The notes below the pieces were generated by a model. It was not told the DNA's origin. It saw nothing but the letters and a program-made list of their open reading frames with translations, and made no database searches. Positions 1 through 6,628 of a stretch of 20,840 nucleotides of DNA are shown here, piece by piece. Source of the DNA: Bacteroidota bacterium (GTDB taxonomy: Bacteria > Bacteroidota > Ignavibacteria > Kapaibacteriales > UBA2268). The position numbers and the translations under genes are program-made. How positions within the stretch are numbered: the stretch's first letter is position 1; the number at the start of each line of letters is the position of its first letter. The stretch lies in NCBI GenBank assembly GCA_027371665.1, contig DAHXMP010000429.1:1-20840 (forward strand). The letters run 5' to 3'.

Positions 1-1
1 G

Positions 2-742
2 GAAATGGAAATTAATAATAATTATGACTTACCTTTTTTAAATTTTTCCGATTTTTTAAGGCTGGATACGAATGCTTTAGTTTTTGTAGGGTTTGATCAA
101 CTTACGATTTGGGATAATAAATCATCTAGAATTAATAGTAATCAGCTAACGACTTACCCATGTAAGATGATTTTACAGAAGAATATTAATAATTCTAATC
201 TTAATTCTTTAATAAAATTAAATGATTCGTGTTTTGGTATAGCTGGCAGTTATAATGACTCTCCTGCATTGTACATTGTTAATGACTCGGGAAATGTATT
301 AGATTCTTTTATCCTATCAAACAGGTATGGAAGTTTTGAATTTGTATCATTAACACTCGATTCCAATTTTTTATTATCTGGGTACAGGTATAAATATTTT
401 AATGATAAGAATCCCTATTTTGTTAAAATAAAAAATTCTTTTGTTACAATTACTCCACCCGATACAACTCAAAAACCAATTGATACACTTGCGACTTTAT
501 TTTATCCCAATCCTGTTTCAGCTAAGGCCTATATACCTTTTAATTTAACTGAATCAGGATATGTTACATTGAAATTATTCGACTTGCTTGGTAATTGTGT
601 AAAAGAAATTAATGAATATAAAGCGAATAGAGGCTCTTATCAACTCACAATTGACTTCAGTTATTTAAATTTTGGTATGTATTATTACAGCATCGAATTT
701 GAAGGAAAAAAATATTTCGGAAAAATCCTTCATACAAAATAA
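2..742 (+). CDS. T9SS type A sorting domain protein, C-terminal part (5' end outside window)
   Basis: The reading frame is open to the left edge, so this is probably the end of a longer secreted protein. The first ATG (position 5) is followed by no signal peptide, which argues against it being the true start. Counting from that ATG, residues 1-150 are beta-rich, with short repeated strands resembling a propeller or similar fold, but I cannot name a family. A short linker rich in Thr, Pro and Asp (about 150-162) leads to a C-terminal domain at 165-245. That domain has the YPNP motif (167-170), a strand ending LFDLLGN and a final segment GMYYYSIEFEG followed by a basic C-terminus. This is the pattern of type A sorting domains, which direct cargo through the type IX secretion system to the cell surface. 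The catalytic or binding role of the upstream part is unknown. Confidence 0.85.
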   Translation, partial: EMEINNNYDLPFLNFSDFLRLDTNALVFVGFDQLTIWDNKSSRINSNQLTTYPCKMILQKNINNSNLNSLIKLNDSCFGIAGSYNDSPALYIVNDSGNVLDSFILSNRYGSFEFVSLTLDSNFLLSGYRYKYFNDKNPYFVKIKNSFVTITPPDTTQKPIDTLATLFYPNPVSAKAYIPFNLTESGYVTLKLFDLLGNCVKEINEYKANRGSYQLTIDFSYLNFGMYYYSIEFEGKKYFGKILHTK

Positions 743-860
743 ATTTTATTTTAAAATTCATTCAAAAATAATTTTATAACAGTTTTCTTGCCGTTACAAA
801 TCCCCATCCTTATATTTGCCCCGTTCGTTCTTTGAAATTTCTATGTGTCCTTGAAGTGTC

Positions 861-916
861 TCCCTTCCTTGAGGAAGGGTCGGTTGAAGTGAAACGGAAA
901 TCCCGATTCATCGGGA
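861..916. repeat. Dispersed repeat-like element with two hairpins, copy 1
   Basis: A perfect 7-base inverted repeat CCCTTCC/GGAAGGG with a TTGA loop (862-879) is followed by a second one, TCCCGAT/ATCGGGA with a 2-base loop (901-916). The flank GGGTCGGTTGAA after the first hairpin is nearly repeated after the hairpin at 1227-1243. Elements of this general look are common in intergenic DNA of Bacteroidota; this family assignment is by appearance only. Confidence 0.55.
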
Positions 917-929
917 GGTAGGTGTAAAA

Positions 930-965
930 AATCTGCAAAATCAGCTCAATCCGTTTAATCAGCGG
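930..965. repeat. Degenerate tandem repeat, exact 9-base period
   Basis: The tetramer AATC recurs at 930, 939, 948 and 957, exactly 9 bases apart. The five bases between copies vary but are similar (for example TGCAA, AGCTC, AGCGG). No coding frame runs through it. Confidence 0.55.
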
Positions 966-995
966 TTCAGACAACTAAGCAAAAAATCAAAAATA

Positions 996-1024
996 TGTTG
1001 CATTTGTTGCTTTTTGTTGCTTTT
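996..1024. repeat. Tandem TGTTGC repeat, 9-10 base period
   Basis: TGTTGC occurs at 996, 1005 and 1015. The last two units, TGTTGCTTTT, are identical. This is short and may be simple slippage. Confidence 0.5.
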
Positions 1025-1144
1025 TGGCTAATATCAACCGAAATAACACATTTTTTTAAAACTATAAAATTGGACGAAAACGATGCAACTTCAGAATGAG
1101 GTCATGTAACTATTTGTTCTTTAAAATATTTATAACGGCATTAA

Positions 1145-1165
1145 ATTGCACTGCAAAAGTGCAAT
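1145..1165. other. Perfect 8-bp stem-loop
   Basis: ATTGCACT (1145-1152) and AGTGCAAT (1158-1165) are perfect inverted repeats around a 5-base loop, GCAAA. No T-run follows on either strand, so it is not a classic terminator. Its role is unknown. Confidence 0.5.
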
Positions 1166-1186
1166 CTTGCAATTAAAAATTTGGAT

Positions 1187-1210
1187 ATTGAAAATTAGAA
1201 ATTGAAAATT
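1187..1210. repeat. 24-base direct repeat, copy 1
   Basis: This AT-rich 24-mer made of ATTGAAAATT-like units is identical to 1381-1404. Internally it holds two copies of ATTGAAAATT separated by AGAA. Confidence 0.6.
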
Positions 1211-1224
1211 TTGTTCCAATTATC

Positions 1225-1254
1225 TCCCCTTCTTGATGAAGGGTCGTTGAATGT
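1225..1254. repeat. Dispersed repeat-like element, copy 2
   Basis: CCCTTC/GAAGGG with a TTGAT loop (1227-1243) is followed by GTCGTTGAATGTG, closely matching the first copy at 861-892. The differences are a 1-base change in the arm, an altered loop and a lost G after the hairpin, so the two are diverged copies of one unit. Confidence 0.5.
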
Positions 1255-1299
1255 GTAAAATCAAATACTAATGGCTATTGACTGCCAAACAACGACAAA

Positions 1300-1334
1300 T
1301 TGCGTATCTATGCGGCTTAGCGTCTTTGCGAGAA
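1300..1334. repeat. Degenerate GCG repeat with an 8-10 base period
   Basis: GCG occurs at 1302, 1312, 1320 and 1328 in a repeated TTGCG/TAGCG context. This resembles the AATC array at 930-965 in period but not in sequence. Confidence 0.4.
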
Positions 1335-1380
1335 AATCAGGAAAATTGTTTATAATTCAATCATTAAAATTTTATTGAAA

Positions 1381-1404
1381 ATTGAAAATTAGAAATTGAA
1401 AATT
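1381..1404. repeat. 24-base direct repeat, copy 2
   Basis: Identical to 1187-1210. An extra ATTGAAA unit directly precedes this copy, so the array is one unit longer here. Confidence 0.6.
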
Positions 1405-1464
1405 CTACAATCATTCTCTAACCGCGATTCGAAAATCGTCACTCACAATTCGTCATTGATTTTG

Positions 1465-2793
1465 CTATTCCCCTTCCTCGTATCTCTTCTTCCAGAGTGC
1501 TTTCAGCCGTTCCCTGATTTTCGATTCCCTGCCGGAATCTTTCGGAAAGTAAAACGCCTTAGGAGTGTAGCCTTCGGGAAAATAACTTTCCTCCACAAAG
1601 CCGCCTTCGAAATTATGCGGATACTGGTATCCCTCATGGTAACCTTCATCCTTCATCAATTGAGTAGGTGCATTCCTCAGGTGCAAAGGCACGCTCAGCG
1701 GAATAGGCTGGCGTATTTCCATGAAAGCCTTCATCAGCCCAACATAAGAGGCATTTGATTTCGGGCATGATGCGAGATAAGTTACACCCTGTGCGAGATT
1801 GATTTGTGCCTCAGGCAAGCCAATCATCTCCACAGCATGGAAAATCGAAACGGATAGAGTAACGGCATAAGGGTCTGCATTGCCGATATCCTCGCTCGCA
1901 AAAATCACCATCCTGCGTGCTATGAAACGTGGTTCTTCGCCGGCATCCAGCATTTTAACGAGCCAGAACAAAGCCGCATCCGGGTCGGAGCCTCTCATGG
2001 ATTTAATAAACGCTGAAATTGTATCGTAGTGCGATTCACCCTTCTTATCATATTGTGCGGTCTTTTGCTGAAGAGCTTTTTCGAGAAGTTCCCTCGTTAT
2101 TATTACTTTTTTCCCTTCGCTCTTCCCCGTAATCCTGAAAGCAAGCTCCACTGCATTCAGAGCAGTCCTCGCATCCCCTGCAGAGATTGCCTGGAGAAAG
2201 TCCCACGCTTCTATTTCGATGTCGTATTTCTTCAGGACTTCATCTTCTTTTAAAGCTTTTACAACGACGGTTTGAATCTGTTCATTCGTCAGCAAATGAA
2301 GGCGGTAAACCTGGCAGCGGCTCAGCAAAGCGGCAATCACCTCGAAAGATGGATTCTCCGTCGTAGCACCGATTAATGTGATAATCCCCTTCTCGACGGC
2401 ATGAAGCAAGGCGTCCTGCTGTGATTTATTAAAGCGGTGGATTTCGTCAATAAACAGAAGAGTTCGCTTCTCCTGCGACATCTGAGCCTTTGCATAATTA
2501 ATGACCTTCCTGACATCGGCAACTCCAGAATCCACGGCTGACATCCGTATAAAATTATACCCCGATTGCTCTGCAATTAAATACGCAAGCGTCGTCTTGC
2601 CGACACCGGGCGGTCCCCAGAAAATAATGGAAGGAAATTCCTTCAGTTCAAAAAATTTTCTTAAAGGCCCGTCTTCACCAATCAGATGCTCCTGCCCTGT
2701 TACTTCATCAATATTCGAGGGCCTTACCCTGTCGGCAAGCGGTGCCTGATGAGTATTCGAACCCTTCGGCTCCGTGGGAAATAGTTCCTGCAT
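1465..2793 (-). CDS. rarA: Replication-associated recombination protein A (RarA/MgsA), AAA+ ATPase
   Basis: RarA proteins are DNA-dependent AAA+ ATPases related to clamp loaders and to eukaryotic WRNIP1/Mgs1. They act at stalled replication forks and at single-strand/double-strand junctions. The sequence shows Walker A GPPGVGKTT (residues 60-68), Walker B LLFIDEIHRF (112-121), sensor 1 IGATTENPSF (141-150) and an arginine finger in LLSRC (R159). The C-terminal half carries the tetramerisation region typical of the family, with GSDPDAALFWLVKML, RRMVIFASEDIGNADP and HLRNAPT. At 442 residues it is a normal full-length member. The start has a GGGA a few bases upstream, and the N-terminal PLADRVRPSNIDEVTGQEHL block is standard. 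It is the last gene of a minus-strand group with the LOG and DUF302 genes (29-base gap). The functional link to those two is not obvious. Confidence 0.96.
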   Translation of the reverse strand: MQELFPTEPKGSNTHQAPLADRVRPSNIDEVTGQEHLIGEDGPLRKFFELKEFPSIIFWGPPGVGKTTLAYLIAEQSGYNFIRMSAVDSGVADVRKVINYAKAQMSQEKRTLLFIDEIHRFNKSQQDALLHAVEKGIITLIGATTENPSFEVIAALLSRCQVYRLHLLTNEQIQTVVVKALKEDEVLKKYDIEIEAWDFLQAISAGDARTALNAVELAFRITGKSEGKKVIITRELLEKALQQKTAQYDKKGESHYDTISAFIKSMRGSDPDAALFWLVKMLDAGEEPRFIARRMVIFASEDIGNADPYAVTLSVSIFHAVEMIGLPEAQINLAQGVTYLASCPKSNASYVGLMKAFMEIRQPIPLSVPLHLRNAPTQLMKDEGYHEGYQYPHNFEGGFVEESYFPEGYTPKAFYFPKDSGRESKIRERLKALWKKRYEEGE

Positions 2794-2822
2794 AGCAGTC
2801 CCAATAAATAGTCATAAAATAT

Positions 2823-3395
2823 TTATGCTAAATTAGAAGGAAATGGATTAAGAGACAAAGATTTGTTTAATTCAAATAAAAATTCTTCGACAGAAGATAC
2901 AACTTTCCACAGGTTACGGTATCTCTCAGCCATGAATTTTTCGGCGATTGTTCTATTTAATGTTTCGTTTAAAGAATCGAAATACCCCTTCAAATTAATT
3001 ATATAAAGCGGAGTATCTTTTATACCGAGCAGCTTCCAGGTAATAGCTTCGAGAATTTCGTCGAGTGTGCCTATGCCGCCGGGCAATGCGACAATACAAT
3101 CGGATTGTTCAAGCATGAATGATTTTCTATCGGCAAGATTTGAAACGACTTTTAGCTGAGTTAGTCCCTCGTGTCCGAGTTCTTTCAGAATCTCGGGAAC
3201 GACACCGGTAATTTTACCGCCTTCATTCAAAGCTCCGTCAGCCAATGCACCCATCAGGCCTACTCTGCCTCCACCGTATATTATTCGGTACCCGGCTTTT
3301 GCCAATAATTCGCCAAGTTTTCCTGCTTCATGCAAATATGTTTTATCACACTCCGTACTCGAAGCACAGAAAACGCAAACAGCTTTTTCAAACAT
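2823..3395 (-). CDS. LOG-family protein (TIGR00730), nucleotide 5'-monophosphate phosphoribohydrolase
   Basis: Members of this Rossmann-fold family cleave the N-glycosidic bond of nucleoside 5'-monophosphates, releasing the base and ribose 5-phosphate. In plants and some bacteria this yields active cytokinin; in most bacteria the physiological substrate is uncertain (purine nucleotide salvage is likely). The family marks are present: N-terminal VCVFCASS, the phosphate-binding GGGRVGLMG (41-49), DRKSFM (89-94) and the signature PGGIGTLDE (105-113), followed by an ITWKLLGI helix. The 190-residue length is typical. It starts 6 bases after the DUF302 stop codon, so the two are almost certainly co-transcribed. 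The ribosome-binding site is weak, which suggests translation coupled to the gene before it. The family is certain, the exact substrate is not. Confidence 0.9.
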   Translation of the reverse strand: MFEKAVCVFCASSTECDKTYLHEAGKLGELLAKAGYRIIYGGGRVGLMGALADGALNEGGKITGVVPEILKELGHEGLTQLKVVSNLADRKSFMLEQSDCIVALPGGIGTLDEILEAITWKLLGIKDTPLYIINLKGYFDSLNETLNRTIAEKFMAERYRNLWKVVSSVEEFLFELNKSLSLNPFPSNLA

Positions 3396-3400
3396 AATTC

Positions 3401-3787
3401 TTACAAATTTTCAATTACTCTTTTTAGCTTTGCCTGTACTTCCAGGGCAATGCTTCCAAGCGAAGAATTTTCCACTGCCTTCATTGATTCAATCGGGTCA
3501 ACTGCTGCAACCTCGATTTGATTATCCCCAAGTTCCTGAACGATAACATTGCATGGGAGCATAGTACCAATCTTGTCTTCGGCTGTCAAAGCTTTATAAG
3601 CATAAGACGGATTGCAAGCACCGAGAATACGGTAATTCCTGAAATCAACGTCGAGTTTATTCTTCATCGTTGCTTTGACATCAATATCTGTTAAAATGCC
3701 AAAGCCTTCTTTCTGAAGCCCGGTAGTAATTTTTGTGATAGTGTCATCAAAAGATGTGTTTAAGGTTTTGTTGAAATAATAGCTCAT
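3401..3787 (-). CDS. DUF302 domain protein
   Basis: This is a 128-residue protein of the DUF302 family (TT1751-like fold), small soluble proteins of unknown biochemical role. Diagnostic blocks are GFGILTDIDVKATMKNKL (about 28-45), FRNYRILGACNP (49-60), AYKAL and the LPCNVIVQE block (77-85) with a conserved cysteine. Another cysteine sits in ILGACNP. I chose the ATG at 3787 rather than one 30 bases upstream because AAGGA (reverse complement of 3793-3797) lies 5 bases before it and homologues begin with a comparable short N-terminus. It heads the minus-strand group DUF302, LOG, rarA and is divergent from hicB, with about 140 AT-rich bases between them. Conserved cysteines have led to proposals of redox or metal roles for the family, but nothing here decides that. 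Confidence 0.88.
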   Translation of the reverse strand: MSYYFNKTLNTSFDDTITKITTGLQKEGFGILTDIDVKATMKNKLDVDFRNYRILGACNPSYAYKALTAEDKIGTMLPCNVIVQELGDNQIEVAAVDPIESMKAVENSSLGSIALEVQAKLKRVIENL

Positions 3788-3895
3788 AAAAATCCTTGTA
3801 ATATTACTTATTAGCATAATTATGCGTTTATTTAAAAATTATATTTAAATGATACAAAAAAATTTAAAAGTTTAACATACGTTTTCTCAATTTAG

Positions 3896-3913
3896 ATAAT
3901 TAATAATAATTAT
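3896..3913. promoter_or_regulatory. Inverted repeat just upstream of hicB (possible operator)
   Basis: ATAATTA (3896-3902) and TAATTAT (3907-3913) form a perfect 7-base inverted repeat around ATAA, 14 bases before the hicB start. The sequence is pure A/T, so chance occurrence is plausible. The HicB here appears to lack a DNA-binding domain, which lowers the chance that it is a self-regulation site. Confidence 0.25.
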
Positions 3914-3927
3914 TTTAGGATTTTTTC

Positions 3928-4185
3928 ATGACCGATGTTATTATTGACATTAAAATCGAACCTCTCGAAGAAGGTGGGTTACTTGCTTTATCTGACGATT
4001 TACCGGGTTTTCTTGCAGAAGGACGAACCTATCAGGAAACTTTAGAAATTGCTCAGGATGTTGCCAGAAAGTTAGTAGAATCTTATATTGAACATGGAAA
4101 TGAATTACCCCAAAAAATCCAGAATCAACTAAAATCAAAGATAAGACCAATAAAATTTAAAACACCAATTGCAATTACTTTATGA
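3928..4185 (+). CDS. hicB: HicB-family antitoxin (short form)
   Basis: This 85-residue protein matches the short HicB-like family, whose partially degraded RNase H-like fold binds and neutralises the mRNA-cleaving toxin HicA. Supporting signs are the N-terminal strand VIIDIKIEPLEEGGLLAL, the DLPGFLAEG turn (about 24-32), and the helix ETLEIAQDVARKLVESYIE (about 37-55) followed by NELP. It ends with a basic segment and has no room for the C-terminal helix-turn-helix or ribbon-helix-helix domain found in longer HicB proteins, so it may not bind DNA itself. AGGA about 10 bases upstream could be the ribosome-binding site. Its stop overlaps the start of the next gene as ATGA (4182-4185), the usual arrangement for translationally coupled toxin-antitoxin pairs. 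The antitoxin is intact while the toxin frame is interrupted. Confidence 0.82.
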   Translation: MTDVIIDIKIEPLEEGGLLALSDDLPGFLAEGRTYQETLEIAQDVARKLVESYIEHGNELPQKIQNQLKSKIRPIKFKTPIAITL

Positions 4186-4409
4186 GTAAACTGCCTGACT
4201 TATCATACAAAGAAGTAATCAAAGCACTGAGAAAAGCAGGTTTTGAATTTGACTGAAATGCCAAAGGAAGTCACGAAATATGGTACAATAATAACACCAA
4301 GAAAAGAACAGTTATCCCCTATCATTCCCGTAACATCTCGAAAGGGACTTTAAGAGCTATCATAAATCAAGCAGGTTTGACAATTGATGAATTTATTAAG
4401 TTTTTATAA
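4182..4409 (+). pseudogene. hicA: HicA-family toxin gene with an in-frame TGA stop (probably inactivated)
   Basis: Read from the ATG that overlaps the hicB stop, the frame gives a HicA-like N-terminus (SYKEVIKALRKAGFEFD), then TGA at codon 25 (4254-4256), then the rest of a HicA protein in the same frame: NAKGSHEIWYNN, RTVIPYHSR, ISKGTLRAIINQAGL and a normal TAA at 4407. HicA toxins are small double-stranded-RNA-binding-fold endoribonucleases whose catalytic histidine lies in the GSH motif; here that histidine is downstream of the stop. In homologues this position is commonly arginine (FxFxRxxKGSH), so one C-to-T change of CGA to TGA explains the stop. No frameshift is present and the total length of 75 codons is normal for HicA. 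A sequencing error cannot be excluded. TGA serves as a true stop for other genes here, so recoding is unlikely. Confidence 0.85.
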
Positions 4410-4414
4410 TTTTT

Positions 4415-6514
4415 TTAAATTGTTTCCAATTCCCGTTTTGTATTCCGTGCAACGAGCATCTCGGCAACGGCACAGAGTAATGCAAGTGCGATGAGTAATT
4501 TCCATAATTCACTGCCGGTTCTTGCACGGTTAACGTTCTGTACAACATTTCTCGTATCTTCAATCAATCTGAAATTTTCAGGTGCGGATAGCCGGCTTTT
4601 CATAGATTTTTCAATTTCATCTTCAGGAACAGGCTTCAGATATGATTCCGAAGGCAGAGGATTGACGGAAACAATCGAAACTACTTTATTCTGTTGGGTC
4701 GAGACAACGTAATTTCCTAATATGTTTAAGTTGTCAAGAGAAAGCACGGTTCCGTTGGGCAAAGATATGGACTGCAGGTAAGAAACATTTTTATTCGGGT
4801 CTGTAATTTTAAAATTCTTAAAAGCGGCAAAACGTGCGGGAACAGGAAGCATAATCGAATTTCCGGCTGAAACATTTACTCCAATTCCTTCCCTGCTCGA
4901 AAGGTAAAATGTACTCCTGTAAATTATCGCGGCAAATAAACCTGTTACCGGGAAGGTACTCCAGCCCATTTCAGGTGGAACGGAACAATACAAAACTTTG
5001 CCTTCGCCTAACCTGCTTTCGCTTAAGAAATGACCGCCGGGTATTTCGATTAAAGGCTGTCCTTGTGTGTTTGACAAAGCTTTATAGATTTTAGGAGATT
5101 CCACAATAGCTTTGCTGTCCGTAGTACCTTTGAAAACACCTTCGAACAAAGGGTGCATTTTATCAACAGATGTAAACTGCGAGGGCTGTGTTTCCGAATA
5201 TGACAACTCTTTAACCGAGCCAAAGCCGAGAATGGACATTCCATAATTAAAAACATCCGAAGGAGTCAATTCATCGGCAAAAATGAAACATGAACCGCCA
5301 TTCTTAATGAATTGTGCAAGCCTGTCAAAATCACTTTTTAAATAAGGTCCGCCGGCAAGAATAACAATGTCATAATTCGTAAGGTCAACACCTGCAAACT
5401 CCGAAGGCTGAAAATATTTTGCATTAACGAGTTGTTCCGAACCTGACGATGAATAAACCGTTGAGATATACTCGCTCTGAGCCTGCTTACTGATTATAGC
5501 AACAGTCGGCTTGTCGGGAATAACAAACCCAAAATATCTTTTATTATCGTAATTAAGAGCGTCATCTTCGAGTTCGAGGCAGGCACTTACAGCTCCCGGC
5601 TGATTAGGCTCTGCTGCTATTGTCAATGTCCTTACCTCATTTGCGGGAACATCCAAAGTTCTTTGTGCCACCCTTTCATTATTATAGAAAAGACTGACAA
5701 TCGCACCATGAATATCCTTGCCGGAATTATTTTTTATCCGGCTTTCGATTTCTACGGGTTTGTCTTTCTGAAAAATTCTCGTTAGAAGATTTAGAGAATC
5801 AACCGAAAGATTTTGAATGTTGCTATTGGACTTAAAACCGACAGGAACAAAATAAACGGCAGTCGTTTTATCGAATAGTTTCAGAGAATCTTTATTTTCA
5901 TTATTAAAAATATTTCTTTGAGCATCGGTGATAATGTAAACTTCTCTATTCAGGTTGATTGATTTGTCAAGAATACCTGAAGCAAGCCTCATGCTTGTTT
6001 CAAGGTTTGCAGGAAAATTTGAAATTTTTGTCTTTAACAATTCTTCTTTTGCTAAAACAAAATTTCGTGAAAGAGAGGAATTTATTTTTTTATTACCAGC
6101 CATATCGAGCAATACAACTTCATCGCCTTCTTTCAAAGCATCAATAATTGATAAAGCGGCAGACTTTGCCTGTTTAAACCTGTTACCGCCTTCATCCGAT
6201 ACATCCATACTGAAAGAATTATCGAGAATAATAACAGCACTGGTCTTCGCGGTTCCCCCGATAAATGGCAATGAGCTTTTAATAGTCGGGCGGGCAAAAG
6301 CCAGAACTGCAAAGACAATAATCAAGGTTCGCAGAATTAATAAAATTATTTGCCTGATTTTTAATCTTCGGATTTTCGTTTTCTGAAGTTCCTTTAGAAA
6401 ACGCAAAGTAGAAAATTCAATAATCTTCAGTTTCCTTAGATTCAAGAGGTGAAGAATTACAGGAATCGAGGCGGCTACCAGTCCTATTAAAACAAGCGGA
6501 TTTAAAAATTGCAT
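4415..6514 (-). CDS. BatA-like membrane protein with von Willebrand A domain
   Basis: Two N-terminal membrane segments (about 5-24 and 54-74) with LHLLNLRKLKIIEFSTLRFL between them match the aerotolerance-regulator/BatA N-terminal domain. A von Willebrand A domain follows (about 91-225), with the metal-binding DxSxS as DNSFS (98-102) and a later Asp in IITDAQ (197). Residues about 240-330 look like an Ig-like domain. Residues about 336-530 resemble a glutamine-amidotransferase-like fold (YDIVILAGGP, FIKNGGSCFIFAD). A last membrane helix lies near 676-696. At 699 residues this is the long BatA form common in Bacteroidota and relatives. Such proteins usually sit with MoxR ATPase and DUF58 genes and are thought to help chaperone or assemble envelope complexes; no moxR is in this window. 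No clear ribosome-binding site is seen. Its stop is 5 bases from the convergent hicA remnant. Confidence 0.88.
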   Translation of the reverse strand: MQFLNPLVLIGLVAASIPVILHLLNLRKLKIIEFSTLRFLKELQKTKIRRLKIRQIILLILRTLIIVFAVLAFARPTIKSSLPFIGGTAKTSAVIILDNSFSMDVSDEGGNRFKQAKSAALSIIDALKEGDEVVLLDMAGNKKINSSLSRNFVLAKEELLKTKISNFPANLETSMRLASGILDKSINLNREVYIITDAQRNIFNNENKDSLKLFDKTTAVYFVPVGFKSNSNIQNLSVDSLNLLTRIFQKDKPVEIESRIKNNSGKDIHGAIVSLFYNNERVAQRTLDVPANEVRTLTIAAEPNQPGAVSACLELEDDALNYDNKRYFGFVIPDKPTVAIISKQAQSEYISTVYSSSGSEQLVNAKYFQPSEFAGVDLTNYDIVILAGGPYLKSDFDRLAQFIKNGGSCFIFADELTPSDVFNYGMSILGFGSVKELSYSETQPSQFTSVDKMHPLFEGVFKGTTDSKAIVESPKIYKALSNTQGQPLIEIPGGHFLSESRLGEGKVLYCSVPPEMGWSTFPVTGLFAAIIYRSTFYLSSREGIGVNVSAGNSIMLPVPARFAAFKNFKITDPNKNVSYLQSISLPNGTVLSLDNLNILGNYVVSTQQNKVVSIVSVNPLPSESYLKPVPEDEIEKSMKSRLSAPENFRLIEDTRNVVQNVNRARTGSELWKLLIALALLCAVAEMLVARNTKRELETI

Positions 6515-6628
6515 AAATTGAAATTGCTATATTAATTATCGTCAATTGTTATGCTTTGACGTTTTTAAAAGATTTTGATTATTTGATATGACATTTAGCA
6601 TCAGTAATAATCATTTGATTAAAAAAGA

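Larger units (their letters stand above)
743..1464. other. Non-coding spacer with short repeats and hairpins
   Basis: No convincing gene lies in these 722 bases between the T9SS protein and the end of rarA. They hold several small repeated structures listed separately: two related CCCTTC/GAAGGG hairpins, an ATCGGGA hairpin, a stem-loop at 1145-1165, three stretches with an 8-10 base period and a 24-base direct repeat. A short hairpin with a TTCG loop (read on the minus strand) lies at 1425-1438, about 26 bases past the rarA stop. It has no following T-run, so I do not call it a terminator. The composition fits an accumulation of dispersed intergenic repeats. Confidence 0.7.

Noticed and set aside
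930..1334. CRISPR array
   Set aside because: The periods are 8-10 bases with no spacers of 25-40 bases and no cas genes nearby.
1396..1758. Plus-strand reading frame over the end of rarA
   Set aside because: It is antisense to the conserved RarA C-terminus and has no recognisable family features.
4254..4256. TGA in hicA read as an amino acid (recoded genetic code or selenocysteine)
   Set aside because: TGA is the real stop of hicB and rsmE in this window, and no selenocysteine-type hairpin or Cys-aligned site is evident. A nonsense change is simpler.
5955..6386. Plus-strand 143-codon frame inside the BatA-like gene
   Set aside because: It runs antisense to the conserved von Willebrand domain and shows no domain signs; it is a composition artefact.
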